Source: Pristionchus mayeri
Lineage: Eukaryota > Nematoda > Chromadorea > Rhabditida > Neodiplogasteridae
Assembly (NCBI GenBank): GCA_036245805.1
Contig: BTRK01000005.1
Location: forward strand, 5,022,001-5,086,000
Direction of reading: 5' to 3'
Length of the DNA stretch: 64,000 nucleotides
Shown here piece after piece: positions 10,700 through 21,185 of this stretch (position 1 is the stretch's first letter; each line of letters begins with the position of its first letter). Both the position numbers and the translations under genes were made by a program. The notes beneath the pieces were generated by a model that searched no databases, was not told the origin of the DNA, and saw nothing but the letters and a program-made list of their open reading frames with translations.

Positions 10700-12310
10700 T
10701 TACGAACATTGACAGCATGACTTGATCGTATCCCAATACTTGAGCGTCGATTGCATATTGCAACCATTTATACCTGAAATGACTATCTGATATGGCCACT
10801 TAAGCTAAGAAGGCTAAGAAAAAGCTAAGAACTGTATTAGGGGTGTAACAAATGACTGTTTAAATATTGCTCGCTCTCTGCCCTTTGATAGAGTTCGCAG
10901 AAGGGAGATTCACCCGAATCCATCTCTCATCAATGCTATTGTCTCTACGCTCTCTCGCAATTCGCTTGATTTAGAGTAGGGTTCCGGAATTGGGCGTAAT
11001 TGGGCATGTTTTGCATCATTTTCAGGTATGTTTCAAGGGCACTAAATATGCATACTACATATTGTACATGAAACATATCCGAAAATGATTCAAAAGATGC
11101 CCAATTACGCCCAATTCCGGAACACTAGTTTAGAGAGCATGCAATATGAAGAAGCAATGACCGGAATTGTTAACTCTCCTGAGAGGGTTGGGCATACCTC
11201 CATTGTGCAGTCTTGCAGACTGCTCGCATGTTCCTCTGTTGGGACAGCCTAGCTTGTAACGATCGACGAATTTCTGAAACGAAAAAATACATGTCATGAT
11301 AGATTATCATTGAAGAACTCTACGAGTGTGATGAGAAAAAAATCCATATTGATAACTTATTGCAAAAAAATTATCTCCAAGGCGAATACTTGTATAAAAT
11401 GACCTGGACACATCTAGTAGAGCAGTTGTAATCATTGGCGCATCGTTTCCATGCCGTCTCCACTGAGTCCCGGTACTCAAATTGATTTCCGTTTATTCGG
11501 AACTAGGTGGAGGAGAACTATGACGTCATGTCGCCTTTGATCTATCAGAGGCGTCATGACGTGCTCATCCGACCTAGTTCCATTTATTCATGCACAACAG
11601 TTACATTCAGATCACTCCATCCCTCTGCATATCATCTCCCCGCGTATTAGTAGTCACTCACCCTTTTGCCGGGCGCTCCTGAAAACGGTATAATTTTCTT
11701 CTATTTTTTCAAATTTTTTTGTTCGGATGACCCAACTGCGAAATAGTGAAGACAAGGACAGAAATAATATACGTTCGTCCTTCATAACATCATCCGATCA
11801 GGTTAAGATAATTACAAATCACCGCAATCCTCGTAGTAGTCCTGGCTGAACTGGTAGTATCCGCACAAGGTAGATCCGTCTTCTAGAATTCGAAATCTGT
11901 AGTCTTATGAGTTCAAGAATACACAGGTTCGGAGGTTCTCAACCCGGACAAGATTCGTGACACCAGTGAGAAAGGGGTTGAGAAAGTGCGGACAACGAAC
12001 TGGCAAATATACTTGTCTGTACCTTTCTCCACACACCCAATCGGCTGACAGTCAGACTCCTGGTTGCAGATGCACTTGAGACAGTCGGTGGCCAGAGTGA
12101 TGCCTTCAGCATTCAGCCTTTTTCATTATTATTTGAGGAATGTGAAATTGCAAAAACACTTTCTAGATAAGACACTAGAACAGGCACCTAATATAAACGC
12201 CTGAAAAGACTGCACAGAGCAATCTACCTCGAATTTGAAAGAAAATTCTTGACACAAAAATAACTGTGACTAAACTTACCAGCGAAAACGGCGAGCAGGA
12301 AGAGCTTCAT
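10700..12310 (-). CDS. ilys: Invertebrate-type (i-type) lysozyme, seven exons, 135 aa
   Basis: Exons, in transcript order: 12310-12280, 12103-12023, 11879-11823, 11678-11662 (17-base microexon), 11475-11404, 11273-11198, 10773-10700. Total 408 bases, and all intron phases agree. Residues 1-10 (MKLFLLAVFA) are a signal peptide core. The mature protein shows the destabilase/i-lysozyme pattern: CLKCICNQESDC (18-29) with the catalytic Glu26, PIGC, LCGYYQ (42-47), YYEDCG (52-57), AWKRCANDYNC (70-80), RYKLGC, CEQSARLHNGG (102-112) and YWDTI near the end. There are 16 cysteines. At the position of the second catalytic Asp of clam lysozymes I align Thr41, with Asp38 nearby, so muramidase activity is not certain. 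Acceptors of exons 2, 3 and 5 are weak and were chosen by homology and phase. It should be secreted and act on bacterial peptidoglycan in gut defence or digestion. Introns 4 and 6 carry MITEs. Confidence 0.9.
10981..11123. mobile_element. Short palindromic MITE in lysozyme intron 6
   Basis: The ends GTTCCGGAATTGGGCGTAAT and its reverse complement (to 11123) bound a 143-bp near-palindrome with arms of about 45 bases. It lies wholly within the intron between lysozyme exons 6 and 7. Confidence 0.65.
11499..11581. repeat. Short inverted repeat in lysozyme intron 4
   Basis: GGAACTAGGT at the left is mirrored by ACCTAGTTCC at the right, with inner TGACGTCATG/CGTCATGACG palindromes. It looks like a MITE remnant. 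Confidence 0.5.
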
Positions 12311-12389
12311 TGTTGCAGAGTGAAATCACTGATGAACCGAGATTTAGATAGGGGATGGCGTCACACGAATCGAGTCTAGTTATGCCGTG

Positions 12390-12395
12390 TTATCA
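12390..12395 (-). promoter_or_regulatory. GATA-factor site (TGATAA) upstream of the lysozyme gene
   Basis: TGATAA on the minus strand lies 80-85 bases upstream of the lysozyme ATG. Intestinal GATA factors (ELT-2 in C. elegans) use this site, so it suits a gut-expressed lysozyme. A six-base match is weak evidence alone. Confidence 0.35.
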
Positions 12396-12678
12396 CTCGC
12401 TTGCATGACCTTCGAGATAGCAAGGACAACGACGAGAGTCGTTTCTTCCGATTCCATCCCGGCTTTAGATAGGGAGAGACTGTAGACTAATCGCGAACGA
12501 AAGAGCGATCAACACGTGGTCATAAGAAGCACCGAAAGTAGACGAGATTTCGAGAATATATCGTGGATATATTTTTAATTTTTAATATTATGAATTTCCA
12601 GTTTAATTCTGAGGAGAGCCGGAAGTAATGAAATACAAAATGGGAGATAGAGAGAAAATGTGCGAATTGAGAGCAGAA

Positions 12679-12684
12679 TTTATT
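12679..12684 (-). terminator. Poly(A) signal AATAAA after the immunoglobulin-type exon
   Basis: AATAAA on the minus strand lies about 50 bases past the stop codon at 12733-12735. Confidence 0.5.
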
Positions 12685-12732
12685 CTTTATCTTTTCAATA
12701 ATGAAAGTCCGGATTGTCCATTCAGAATTTGA

Positions 12733-12822
12733 TTAATTCTTCGTGACTTCAATAATGAAATACTTCGAGTCGGGAGTTCCGTCCTTCTGAACAATGCATT
12801 GATATTTTCCTTTCTCTACTTC
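12733..12822 (-). CDS. Terminal exon of an immunoglobulin-domain protein (partial)
   Basis: After an acceptor (CCTAG at 12827-12823) a phase-0 exon of 30 codons reads to a TAA. It contains EKGKYQCIVQKDGTPDSKYF and ends in a beta-strand-like IIEVTKN. The GxYxC...G...V pattern is the F-G strand end of an I-set immunoglobulin domain, and the short tail after it suits a small secreted Ig protein (zig-like) or the end of a larger receptor. An AATAAA follows at a suitable distance. Upstream exons were not found: a mariner-like MITE begins about 120 bases upstream (12945) and may sit in the preceding intron or cut the gene off. It shares strand with the lysozyme gene, about 420 bases upstream of its ATG. 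Confidence 0.55.
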   Translation of the reverse strand, partial: EVEKGKYQCIVQKDGTPDSKYFIIEVTKN

Positions 12823-12944
12823 CTAGGTATCGTTCTCTAACTGTCGGTTGCCCCTTCTAATTTGAGAAGGGGGGGGAATGATCGGGGAGGGGCGAACTTT
12901 ACAAAATTGCCTATCAAAGGTAATTTAAGTGCAAACATATTATC

Positions 12945-13843
12945 AGGTTGTTGCGAAAGTCTTGTCGCGTCATATCGCTTGAACATTGTAGCGCATATAG
13001 TCCTTACTTTATCTTTCGATATCATGTAACTAATTACTATTGATGAGGTAATCGATAGTGCTCCTAGCGCACCTTACCTCGCAGCTGAAGGATCATTAAC
13101 AAATTAACAGTGCAAGACGAAACACTGCCGACTGATATCACAGACATGCTCGTTTCTACATTTACTACTACTCGGAAAAGAAAAAAAAATGATATGGCCA
13201 AACGCATAACATATTCATAAACCTCACGTACCAGGCAATACCAGGTCTCATTAATAGATGGCCAGGAATCAATGCCTTTCTGGAAATTTTTACATATTTC
13301 GGAATCAAGCCTGGAGGAGTATTCTCGAATACATGTTTTATCGTCTCATTTTCGTTCCAATAGATCTGGGAATCAATATCAATCTGAAAAACATAATATG
13401 TGAGGTGATCGACTTACCATTTAAGTTTGAAGTTGGTGGAATATTTTCCCTCCAACATTCGGCTTTCAAAATAGAGATCCTCAAATTGTATTGACGAAAA
13501 CTACACTATTTGGCAAAGTTAGTGCTTACAGCCGACTTAAATGGTAGGTCTATTGGGTTTATCTGAACAAGCAACCCTTCCTCTACTATCATTTCCCAAG
13601 AAATATTACAGAAGTCGCTAGTTGTTTTTAAATCTGTGATAAATTTGGAACATATTTTTGTCCCATTTTACTCAAAATAAAATTCGTGAAATTTTCTGAT
13701 TTTCTATTGGAGCTTCACTAGGGGTAACTACATGGCTATGGTGCGCATGTATGTCCCTAACATATATTATGAGGTCAGGCGACCTAAATTCCAGAGAAGC
13801 GAAATCGGTATAGTAACGCACGCGACAAGACTTTCGCAACAAC
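12945..13843. mobile_element. Mariner-like MITE (about 0.9 kb)
   Basis: The ends read AGGTTGTTGCGAAAGTCTTG (left) and the inverted match CAAGACTTTCGCAACAACCT (right, about 13821-13843), with TA dinucleotides next to them, as for mariner. The interior has no recognisable transposase. On the minus strand a donor/acceptor pair (GTAAGT at about 13419, TTTTTCAG near 13385) leads into a phase-0 open frame (about 13384-13170) that looks exon-like but matches no family I know. Confidence 0.6.
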
Positions 13844-13847
13844 CTAA

Positions 13848-15365
13848 TACTTTATCACGTGTATCACGAGTCAGTGGATGTGTGCGGGAACATTTTCAAA
13901 AAAGTTGTCACTAATTTAGCCCATATTATTGTGGTGCAATACCCTAAGTGTAAGATTTTGAAAAATATTGGTCATTGGTCTCAGAGCCGTCAAATAGGAA
14001 TTATCCGGTTTTGCACCTGGTCACACTGTAAATCAGCTCAGAGACGACCTAGAAAGCTGGCAAAGGGCTTAAAATGCGCGGAAAAATATTTCCAGTAACT
14101 TTTATGTCGAAACCTAATTTGGACGAATGCAATTTAAGATGTTGCGAAAATAAATATCGTTTTTGAATCAATAAAAAAATGTTTTGACCATCAAGGAGTG
14201 CAAAACTACAAAATTATTTTACTTATTAAAAGTTTGTTTCTATATCTTCAAACGTCGAATTTTCGAGGCTCAAATACGTAAGATCGATGGTGTCAGCAAT
14301 TTCTAAATTTTATATTGAGCACCTCCTTGCAAACTCTTGACCGATATTAGTTTCTAAAATTATTGTGAGGTGAGGTGAATTAGTATATAACGTAAAACAC
14401 GGAATAAACTAATATTTAAGAAAATAATTATTTACTCGTGTTCAAAATTTCGATTTTCCTTTTTAGTAAAAATACACTGCCGTTTTCAGTGTTTTACAAA
14501 ATATTTCGTCCCACAATAATTTTAAATGCTAATATCGGTCAAGAGTTTTCAAGAATGTGCTCAAAATCAAATTTAGACACCATCGATATTACGTTTTTGA
14601 GCCACGGAAATTCAATGTTTGAAGATATGTAAACAAACGATTTTGAAAGTTTCTTGAAGTCTGCGGTGCATAGTTCAAATTTAACAAAGAGTTCGCCGAT
14701 ATTGGGCAAAGATTGGCCAGTGAGGAATGAGCAAACTTGGAAAATATCGAGGTCCCCAAAATCCATTTTTCAAAATGCGTCGATTCCCTTATGTTGCAAC
14801 ATCATCTATCTTCCCTTGCCCAAACAACTAAAATTACTAACCGCTTTATTTAACATTCCATTCGAAGGATATTATAAATGAATAATCAATGAGGTCGAGC
14901 ACGAAGTCGCATTTGACCGAAGTTTTGGAACTTGAAGGGTAGGCTGAGCTCTTCAACCCCATTTTTCTTAGATAATATACGATATCTTCTATATTAATCA
15001 GTAAAATAATTTTGTAGTTTTGCACTCCTTGATGGTCAAAACATTTTTTTATTGCTTCAAAAAAGATATTTATTTTCGCAACATCTTAAATTGCATCCGT
15101 CCAAATTAGGTTTCAACATTAAAGTTACTGGAAATATTTTTCCGCGCATTTTAAGCCCTTTGCCAGCTTTCTAGGTCGTCTCTGAGCTGATTTACAGTGT
15201 GACCAGGTGCGGCTCTGAGACCAATGACCAATATTTTTCAAAATCTTACACTTAGGGTATTGCACCACAATAATATGGGCTAAATTAGTAACAACTTTTT
15301 TGAAAATGTTCCCGATGTGACGATTTTTCATCCATTGACTCGTGATACACGTGTTATAAGTTGGT
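13848..15365. repeat. Foldback element with nested inner inverted repeat
   Basis: The outer arms 13848-14220 and about 15000-15365 are inverted copies, with end motif ATCACGTGTATCACGAGTCA. An inner pair (about 14225-14350 and 14505-14650) forms a second hairpin. The same end family appears near 21660-21900, 34537 and 42357. Frames at 13859, 14438, 14654 and 15125 reflect this symmetry. Confidence 0.7.
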
Positions 15366-16089
15366 TTGACAAACTTACGTTGACTCCGTAGTACTCTCCC
15401 GCATCTCCGAAAAAAACCTAAATGGAAGACGCATTTCAAAGATACTATATTAGAGTTTTAAACAGTTACGAGCAGAGTTAGATAAACGGGTGTCGTCATT
15501 TCGCACATGCTCGACCGATCAAGCGTTGAAAAAGTATTTACAATGAAGATAAGCGGCGAACGCCCGTTTATTCTAGTCGCGAGTAGGGATGTCTATTCCG
15601 GATCTATCATTTCCCTCTCACTACAACCCGTTATCGGTCTGCTCGCCTCATTTCGTATGCGGAATGGCGAATCAAAACGGCATTTCCGTTTTGCCATTCC
15701 TCCGTTTTCGTTCAGAGAGGAGTGGTAGGAAACTCATTCTTTGGTAGATCTGGGAGTGGTAACGGCAAAAAATTTTCTCATCATTTTTATTCACCCCTAG
15801 GTATGCCCTAACACTACCTGAAGTCATTTTGTTCTGAGATCATTCTTAAGGTCACTACGTCGAATACCCTACCTGCGACCCTAACTTTAACAGCGTATAT
15901 CTCGTTTCTAGAGCGGTTTTGAGGAAAATTCCATTCTGAGGAGCCCCTGGTTATTTTTCGAGCTATATCGATCTATCAAAACTAGAAGTCATGAATGTTC
16001 TTTACAACTGAGTTACAGTTAAGGTAGGTTAAGTCAAAAGTGTAGGAAAAGATTCCATAAATTTTGGGATATGTGATAGCCCGCGTCGA
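15366..16089. other. Intergenic, no feature recognised
   Basis: Neither strand gave an exon with convincing splice sites or a known motif. The 73-codon frame at 15507-15728 has no recognisable domain and is probably chance. Confidence 0.4.
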
Positions 16090-16380
16090 GCTCTTTCGAA
16101 TAAGGTATTTGCGGTTCTAGAAAGAGGGGGACCCAAGCAACGTTTTGGCCCTTAGAAAAGGTTTAGTTGATTTGAAGTAATTTCATTTCGTCTCTCACCG
16201 CGCTCAATATACGAGAGATAATTGAAAATGAAGAGACCACTCTCTCTCATACCGAACCCTTCGGCGCGCGCAACCAAGAATGACTGGTCTTTCTTTTTAT
16301 TGTATGTTGAAAAATATCTTCAAATCAACTAAACCTTTTCTAAGGGCCAAAACGTTGCTTGGGTCCCTCTTTTTTTTTTA
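16090..16380. repeat. Second copy of the 10.1-kb dispersed repeat, with an inverted end
   Basis: Bases 16211-16368 repeat 10119-10275 directly. Bases about 16100-16180 are the inverted counterpart of about 16320-16375 (GGGACCCAAGCAACGTTTTG and its complement), so the full element is a small foldback of which the 10-kb copy shows one side. Confidence 0.6.
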
Positions 16381-17330
16381 AATTTGCAGACGTTATAACA
16401 AATATATTGAAGCAAATAATATGCAGCCATTCAATAAGGTGATGATTTTAATTAAAATAACTAGAAATCGATAGGCTAGAAATCGATATGAGAGACTTTT
16501 CGACACAGTGAACATATGCTTGGCAAAGTGCAAAAAATCGAAATCGCCCTAAATGTTCCCACGTGTAGTACTCAATGAGACTAGCTCACCCACCACTTAT
16601 GGAGTGATCTACGTCACCGTTAATAAGGTTTAAGCATGTTACCGTAATCAGACAAATTTTCGATTTCGCTATTGATCTGGGTGGCACATATATGAAAAGA
16701 TGCGCCGTTGCCTGCTCATCAACCATCCAAGGTTTCATCCTAATTGAATTTAAGACCTTCAAAAAAATCGAAAAATCGAATATTTTTTTTCTATTTTGAA
16801 TTGTATATTGTTCCGATGGGTGGGTAGCGAAGTTTTTTATTCTTTTATTTTGTAGGGCCGTCTACTGGCTGCCCATACTGAACATACAAACAAAATATTA
16901 AAAAATAGGTTTTTGAGAAAAAGACAAAAATTGGTCAACAATTTGAAATGAAATGAGTTCGTAATACTGAAAAGCTACAGTACTCAAAAACTTCGATTGA
17001 GCGCATGCCTCACTTAAAAACAGAGCGTTGATTGGGGGACATCTTCATTCTCTCTAAAAGCCACCAGAGCCCGGTGTCATGGAACCCATAATGAAGTTAT
17101 GGTTTTTCTCCTTTGGGAGTAGAAGTTACTTCCCTAGAGCACACTAAATTCATGATATTCCCATCTTTGTCTGTTGTAATTGGTTAGGCATGAAGTTTTC
17201 TTGTTTAGGAGATGATGCCACTTTACTCCATTATTTGAGCGAGTGGAGTCCGAAACAAATAGATGCGCCTTTTCATGCTGATTCGATTGGTATACACATG
17301 TGTGGGGATCAGAGGTACCCATAGTTGCCC
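16381..17330. other. AT-rich spacer with a diverged foldback end at about 16488-16620
   Basis: From 16488 a degenerate copy of the GAGAGACT...CTTGGCAAAGT end seen at 5.1 kb is readable for about 130 bases. The rest shows no exon, RNA gene or clear repeat. Confidence 0.4.
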
Positions 17331-18015
17331 ACGACGCTGCCTCGGCAGGGGGGTGGGCAGAAAACACCATGACCCTGGGTTCATGGGTGGCAGGGGGGTG
17401 GGCAGGATATTGCCCACCCCCTGCCACCCATGAACCCCGGGTCATGGTCATAAAATCGATGGTAGGTCAGGGGTAGGTCAAGATTAAGTACTGTGCCAAT
17501 CAATAGTACAATACTTCCTGATACCGTATATAGCTACCGTAACCCCGATTACCGCGAACTGATTTTTTTCAAAATTTGAAAATACCGTACCCTAATTAAA
17601 AAACCAAAGTACCGTACCCAATCGATAGTACAGTACCACCAGATACCATCTCCCGCTACCGTAACACCGACTATCGCGAACTAACTTTATTTTAAAGAAG
17701 TGCTGGCGCCGTGCCCAATCGATCTGGTACCTTGCCCGGTTGATAGTACAGTACCCAACTGAATACCGTAAGACAGTTCCGTGGGTCAGATCTAGTTCCT
17801 TGAGTCAACCATTTTCCTAAAAATCCTAAATCGATAATAAAAATTTTATGAAGCATCCTACCGTAACTCTAATTAGTGTGGAACCAATTTATGATCGATT
17901 TAAGATTTTTATAAAATGATTTTGGATTTTTAGAAAAATGTTTGACCCAATGAACTAGATCTGACCCAAGGAACTGGGTTACGGTAGTCAGTTGGATACT
18001 GTGCAATCGATCGTT
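17330..18015. repeat. GC-rich short inverted repeats, then a region related to the 44.6-kb MITE
   Basis: Bases 17334-17445 contain direct and inverted copies of a GGGGGGTGGGCAG/CCACCCATGAACCC motif. From about 17447, ATCGATGGTAGGTCA and recurring GTACCGTACCCAATCGATAG-type motifs match the interior of the element at 44576-45397. The right side (about 17800-18010) mirrors parts of the left. Confidence 0.55.
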
Positions 18016-18189
18016 TACGAACCGATTGTGCACGTTAACGTTTTATGAGTGTTATTAGAACAAATATGATTTACTATGAATTTACATGTTGAAATCCGAC
18101 AACATTTTATAAATCGTTTAGTTAAAATCGAATTTAACAATATTTTATTATATCAATCTTGCGTTTCTGAGCCACGAAATTTCGACTTT

Positions 18190-21185
18190 GGAAAGCATAG
18201 GAACCTACCATTCCTCGATTATCTTACAGAATACAGAATACAGAATATTTATCAGGAGTCGCAAAGTTGCGCTGATCAGGCTTTAGGTGGTCCATTCTTC
18301 ATCAGTTAAGCTCCACCATTTCCTGCCCTTCCCTCTTGCTATCTCGTTTCTCCATCTCTCCCGAGGTCTTCCCTGTCCTCTGCTGTTAGCTCTGGTGTAA
18401 GGGATCCATGTTGTTAACCTCCTTGTCCACCGTTCGTCCATTCTTCGGATCTTATTTGCCCAGTTCATCTTTCGTCTAGTTGCTTCCTCCACCCAGTCAA
18501 CGACTCCTGTTTCCATTCGCACTCGTTCGTTACTCCATCGATCCATCCATGTTACTCCAATCATGCGCCTCTCCATTTTTCTCTGCGCAACTCGCAGCAC
18601 TTGTTTGTCTGACTCTCTCATTGTCCAAGCTTCGCAGCCATAAAGCACGGTCGGCATGAGACAAGCGTTGAAGGCGCGTTTCCTTATCTCTCTGTTGACA
18701 GTCGCGTGTTTGAGTAAATGGCCAATGTTTCTCCAAGCGAGCCAAGCACACTGGATCCGGCGTTTGACTTCAATTGAGGGGTCCAATGGGAGGGAGATCC
18801 AACTTCCTAGATATTTTGCACCATCTTTGTACTCAAAGATTCCTCCATCGACTTCGATCTGTTCTCTATTTGTTGCACTCGAAGTCAGCAAGATGGATTT
18901 TCGTGGGTGAACTTCGAGTCCAACTCTTCCAGCCGCATGAATAACTTTTGTCAACATTCTCCTCAGTTCAACTCTGTTTTTCGCTACAATAATGACATCG
19001 TCTGCGTATGATAAGGTGGTCAGCTGCTTTCCATCAATAGTCATCCCATCTCCATCCCAATCAACGCTGTCGAGAGCCATACGTAAGACGCAGTTGAAAA
19101 GTTTCGGAGATATTGTGTCGCCCTGTTTCACTCCTCTCTTCACTCTCACTTCGACCGCACGTTCGTTTACTTGAATTCGGGTATTTGTTCCTTCATAGAA
19201 TCTTCGAAGCACATCGATCAAACGTGAATGGATTCCTTGGGTTTGGAGAGCTTGCCAAACGGCTGGCCATTCAACGCTATCAAACGCTTTCTTGAAATCT
19301 ATCAGTGCCAGGTGAATGGGTATTTTGTACTCGGTGGTTCTCTCGATAAGTTGATTGATGGAGTGAATGTGATCAACAGTCGAGTATCCAGGTCTGAACC
19401 CTGCTTGGCTGGTATCTTCTGCCTGTTCTAGCAGTGGGAGGATTCGATTGAGAATAGCTTTTGTCGCGACTTTGCATATAACACTCAGTAGGCTGATCGG
19501 ACGATAGTTGCTGATATCTGATGAGTCTCCGCCTTTGTGCAACAGGGTTACTCTCGAAGTCAGGAATTTCGGAGGAATTTCTTCTCCTGAGAGAATCCCA
19601 TTGAGCATCCGCGTGATCAATGGAGTAACTGCGGCTTCAGACAGAATGAGCATGTCAGGCTTCACTTTATCATCACCAGCAGCGTGCCCGATTCGGAGAC
19701 TTTGTATTGCATACGAGATTTCTTCTCTCAAGAAGAGCAGGATAGGCTCTGTTGACGGCGTGATAGCGAATGGAAGAGGCACTTTTGGAGTATATAGACT
19801 CTCGAAGAATTGTGTGACCGTACGTTCAGTGTATTCTTGAGAAGCTGTGCCTGTATTTGGGTCTTTGAAGAACATTCGTTTCCTTGTTAGTTCATTCTCT
19901 TTCGTCAATCTTACAATACTCCTCCCACTTCTGATCGCCTCTAACAATTGCGTTTCTTTTCTACTCCGAATGTCCTCTATTAACATTGCCCTGGCAGCTT
20001 TACAACATTGAACGTATTCCACTGCTAATTTTGGATCGCCTTTCAATAAGTGCCGCTTTTCCAGTAAACTTCGTGTGCCTTTTGATATCTTGTGTCGATT
20101 TGTTTTCTCTTTCCAGCAATCAATTGATGTAGTCTCCGTGAGTGCTATAATTGAATTGTAAGCTGCAGCCGCGTCTTGAGGTTCGCATATTTCCAGATCG
20201 CTCAGGATATGTGCATTCCTTCTGTATGCTTCCCTATCGAATTCCCATTTCTTCTTTCTGTCTTTCTGCCACCTCCGCATCCCTCCGAGATCCAATTGAA
20301 TCCGTATCATTCGATGGTCGCTATCAAATTCGAACTTGTTGACAATTTGGCAGTTTGAGACAGGAGCTGATTGTGGTCCTAGTATAAAGTCTATTTGATG
20401 TTTGGTTGATCCGTTCGGACTGCGCCAGGTCCACCTTCTCGCCTTTCTCGATTTGAACCACGAGTTCCAAACTTTCATTCGATTCCGTATACATAATTCG
20501 ACTATTCTCCTTCCTCTATCATTCATCTCTGCGTACGTGTAGTGTCCGACGATCATCTCCACTCCTGCTTCTCTCTTGACACGAGCGTTGAGGTCACCGA
20601 TAATGAAAGGACGGAATCCTTGCGGGCACGCTCTTATTGAGTTTTCTACTTGGTCGATGATCTGGTCGTATTGCTCATCAGTAGAAGCGGAAGTGGGGGC
20701 ATAAACGACGACAAGATACAGTTTCAGTGTGGGCAGAGTGAGCAGCGCCACCCTGTCACTTATTCCTGTAAACTTGATCGAACTAGCCAGTCTATCTCTG
20801 ACCACGAAAGCGACACCTTTATGAGACTGGGTGCCACCACTATGGTACAGAGTTGAAGAAGAGAGGGGTAAGCATACCGTCCCTTCGCCCACGATTCTTG
20901 CCTCGGTGACACAGACGACGTCGTAGCGGAGTTTGGCCAGAGCTCGATCGAACTCCTCTTGACGTGTCTTCGAAGAGAGTGAGCGGGCATTGATGTTGCC
21001 GATGATGAATGGTTGCCGGCAGCCCATAGCGGTGTTACGACCCCTGCCGCACCACTGGCACTTGGGGAAGGACCTCCCGGTGGAGGGGACGGAGGAGGAA
21101 AGGCGAGCTCAGCCGCTCGTCGCCCGCGCAGAGACCAGGAATGATTGGCCAGAGCTCGGCCAGAGATCTTACACATACCGGTAAA
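18190..21185 (-). mobile_element. RTE-clade LINE, minus strand, intact ORF
   Basis: A single large ORF carries endonuclease plus RT. The 3' end (low coordinates) runs into three copies of ATTCTGT at about 18220-18242, a short 3' tandem repeat typical of RTE. The 5' limit is near 21180. The protein C-terminal region is shared with the fragments at 7.6 kb and 48-49.6 kb, but this is a different subfamily. Confidence 0.85.
18283..21027 (-). CDS. RTE ORF: AP endonuclease plus reverse transcriptase, 914 aa
   Basis: The endonuclease spans residues about 1-245: IGNINARSL with the catalytic Asn, VCVTEAR with the Glu, FIIGDLNAR, and FDSDHRMIR with the SDH. RT motifs follow: ISNYRPISLL, IDFKKAFDSV, KRGVKQGDTISPKLFN, and SYADDVIIVAK with the catalytic YADD. 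The C-terminal part has VLYGCEAWT and the EERWTRR/RENE-like basic tail common to RTE. No stop interrupts it. The chosen ATG (21027) lies just before the endonuclease, but the same frame is open upstream without an ATG and carries KCQWCGRGRN at about 21050-21075, so translation may begin earlier. An overlapping frame (20760-21176) is probably a shadow. The element could be autonomous; whether it is active is not visible. Confidence 0.9.
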   Translation of the reverse strand: MGCRQPFIIGNINARSLSSKTRQEEFDRALAKLRYDVVCVTEARIVGEGTVCLPLSSSTLYHSGGTQSHKGVAFVVRDRLASSIKFTGISDRVALLTLPTLKLYLVVVYAPTSASTDEQYDQIIDQVENSIRACPQGFRPFIIGDLNARVKREAGVEMIVGHYTYAEMNDRGRRIVELCIRNRMKVWNSWFKSRKARRWTWRSPNGSTKHQIDFILGPQSAPVSNCQIVNKFEFDSDHRMIRIQLDLGGMRRWQKDRKKKWEFDREAYRRNAHILSDLEICEPQDAAAAYNSIIALTETTSIDCWKEKTNRHKISKGTRSLLEKRHLLKGDPKLAVEYVQCCKAARAMLIEDIRSRKETQLLEAIRSGRSIVRLTKENELTRKRMFFKDPNTGTASQEYTERTVTQFFESLYTPKVPLPFAITPSTEPILLFLREEISYAIQSLRIGHAAGDDKVKPDMLILSEAAVTPLITRMLNGILSGEEIPPKFLTSRVTLLHKGGDSSDISNYRPISLLSVICKVATKAILNRILPLLEQAEDTSQAGFRPGYSTVDHIHSINQLIERTTEYKIPIHLALIDFKKAFDSVEWPAVWQALQTQGIHSRLIDVLRRFYEGTNTRIQVNERAVEVRVKRGVKQGDTISPKLFNCVLRMALDSVDWDGDGMTIDGKQLTTLSYADDVIIVAKNRVELRRMLTKVIHAAGRVGLEVHPRKSILLTSSATNREQIEVDGGIFEYKDGAKYLGSWISLPLDPSIEVKRRIQCAWLAWRNIGHLLKHATVNREIRKRAFNACLMPTVLYGCEAWTMRESDKQVLRVAQRKMERRMIGVTWMDRWSNERVRMETGVVDWVEEATRRKMNWANKIRRMDERWTRRLTTWIPYTRANSRGQGRPRERWRNEIARGKGRKWWSLTDEEWTT

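Noticed and set aside
15507..15728. 73-codon ORF
   Set aside because: No domain, no signal peptide, no splice or poly(A) context; probably chance.
17134..17451. 105-codon Pro/His-rich minus-strand ORF
   Set aside because: It is made by GC-rich direct and inverted short repeats; no motif or splice context.
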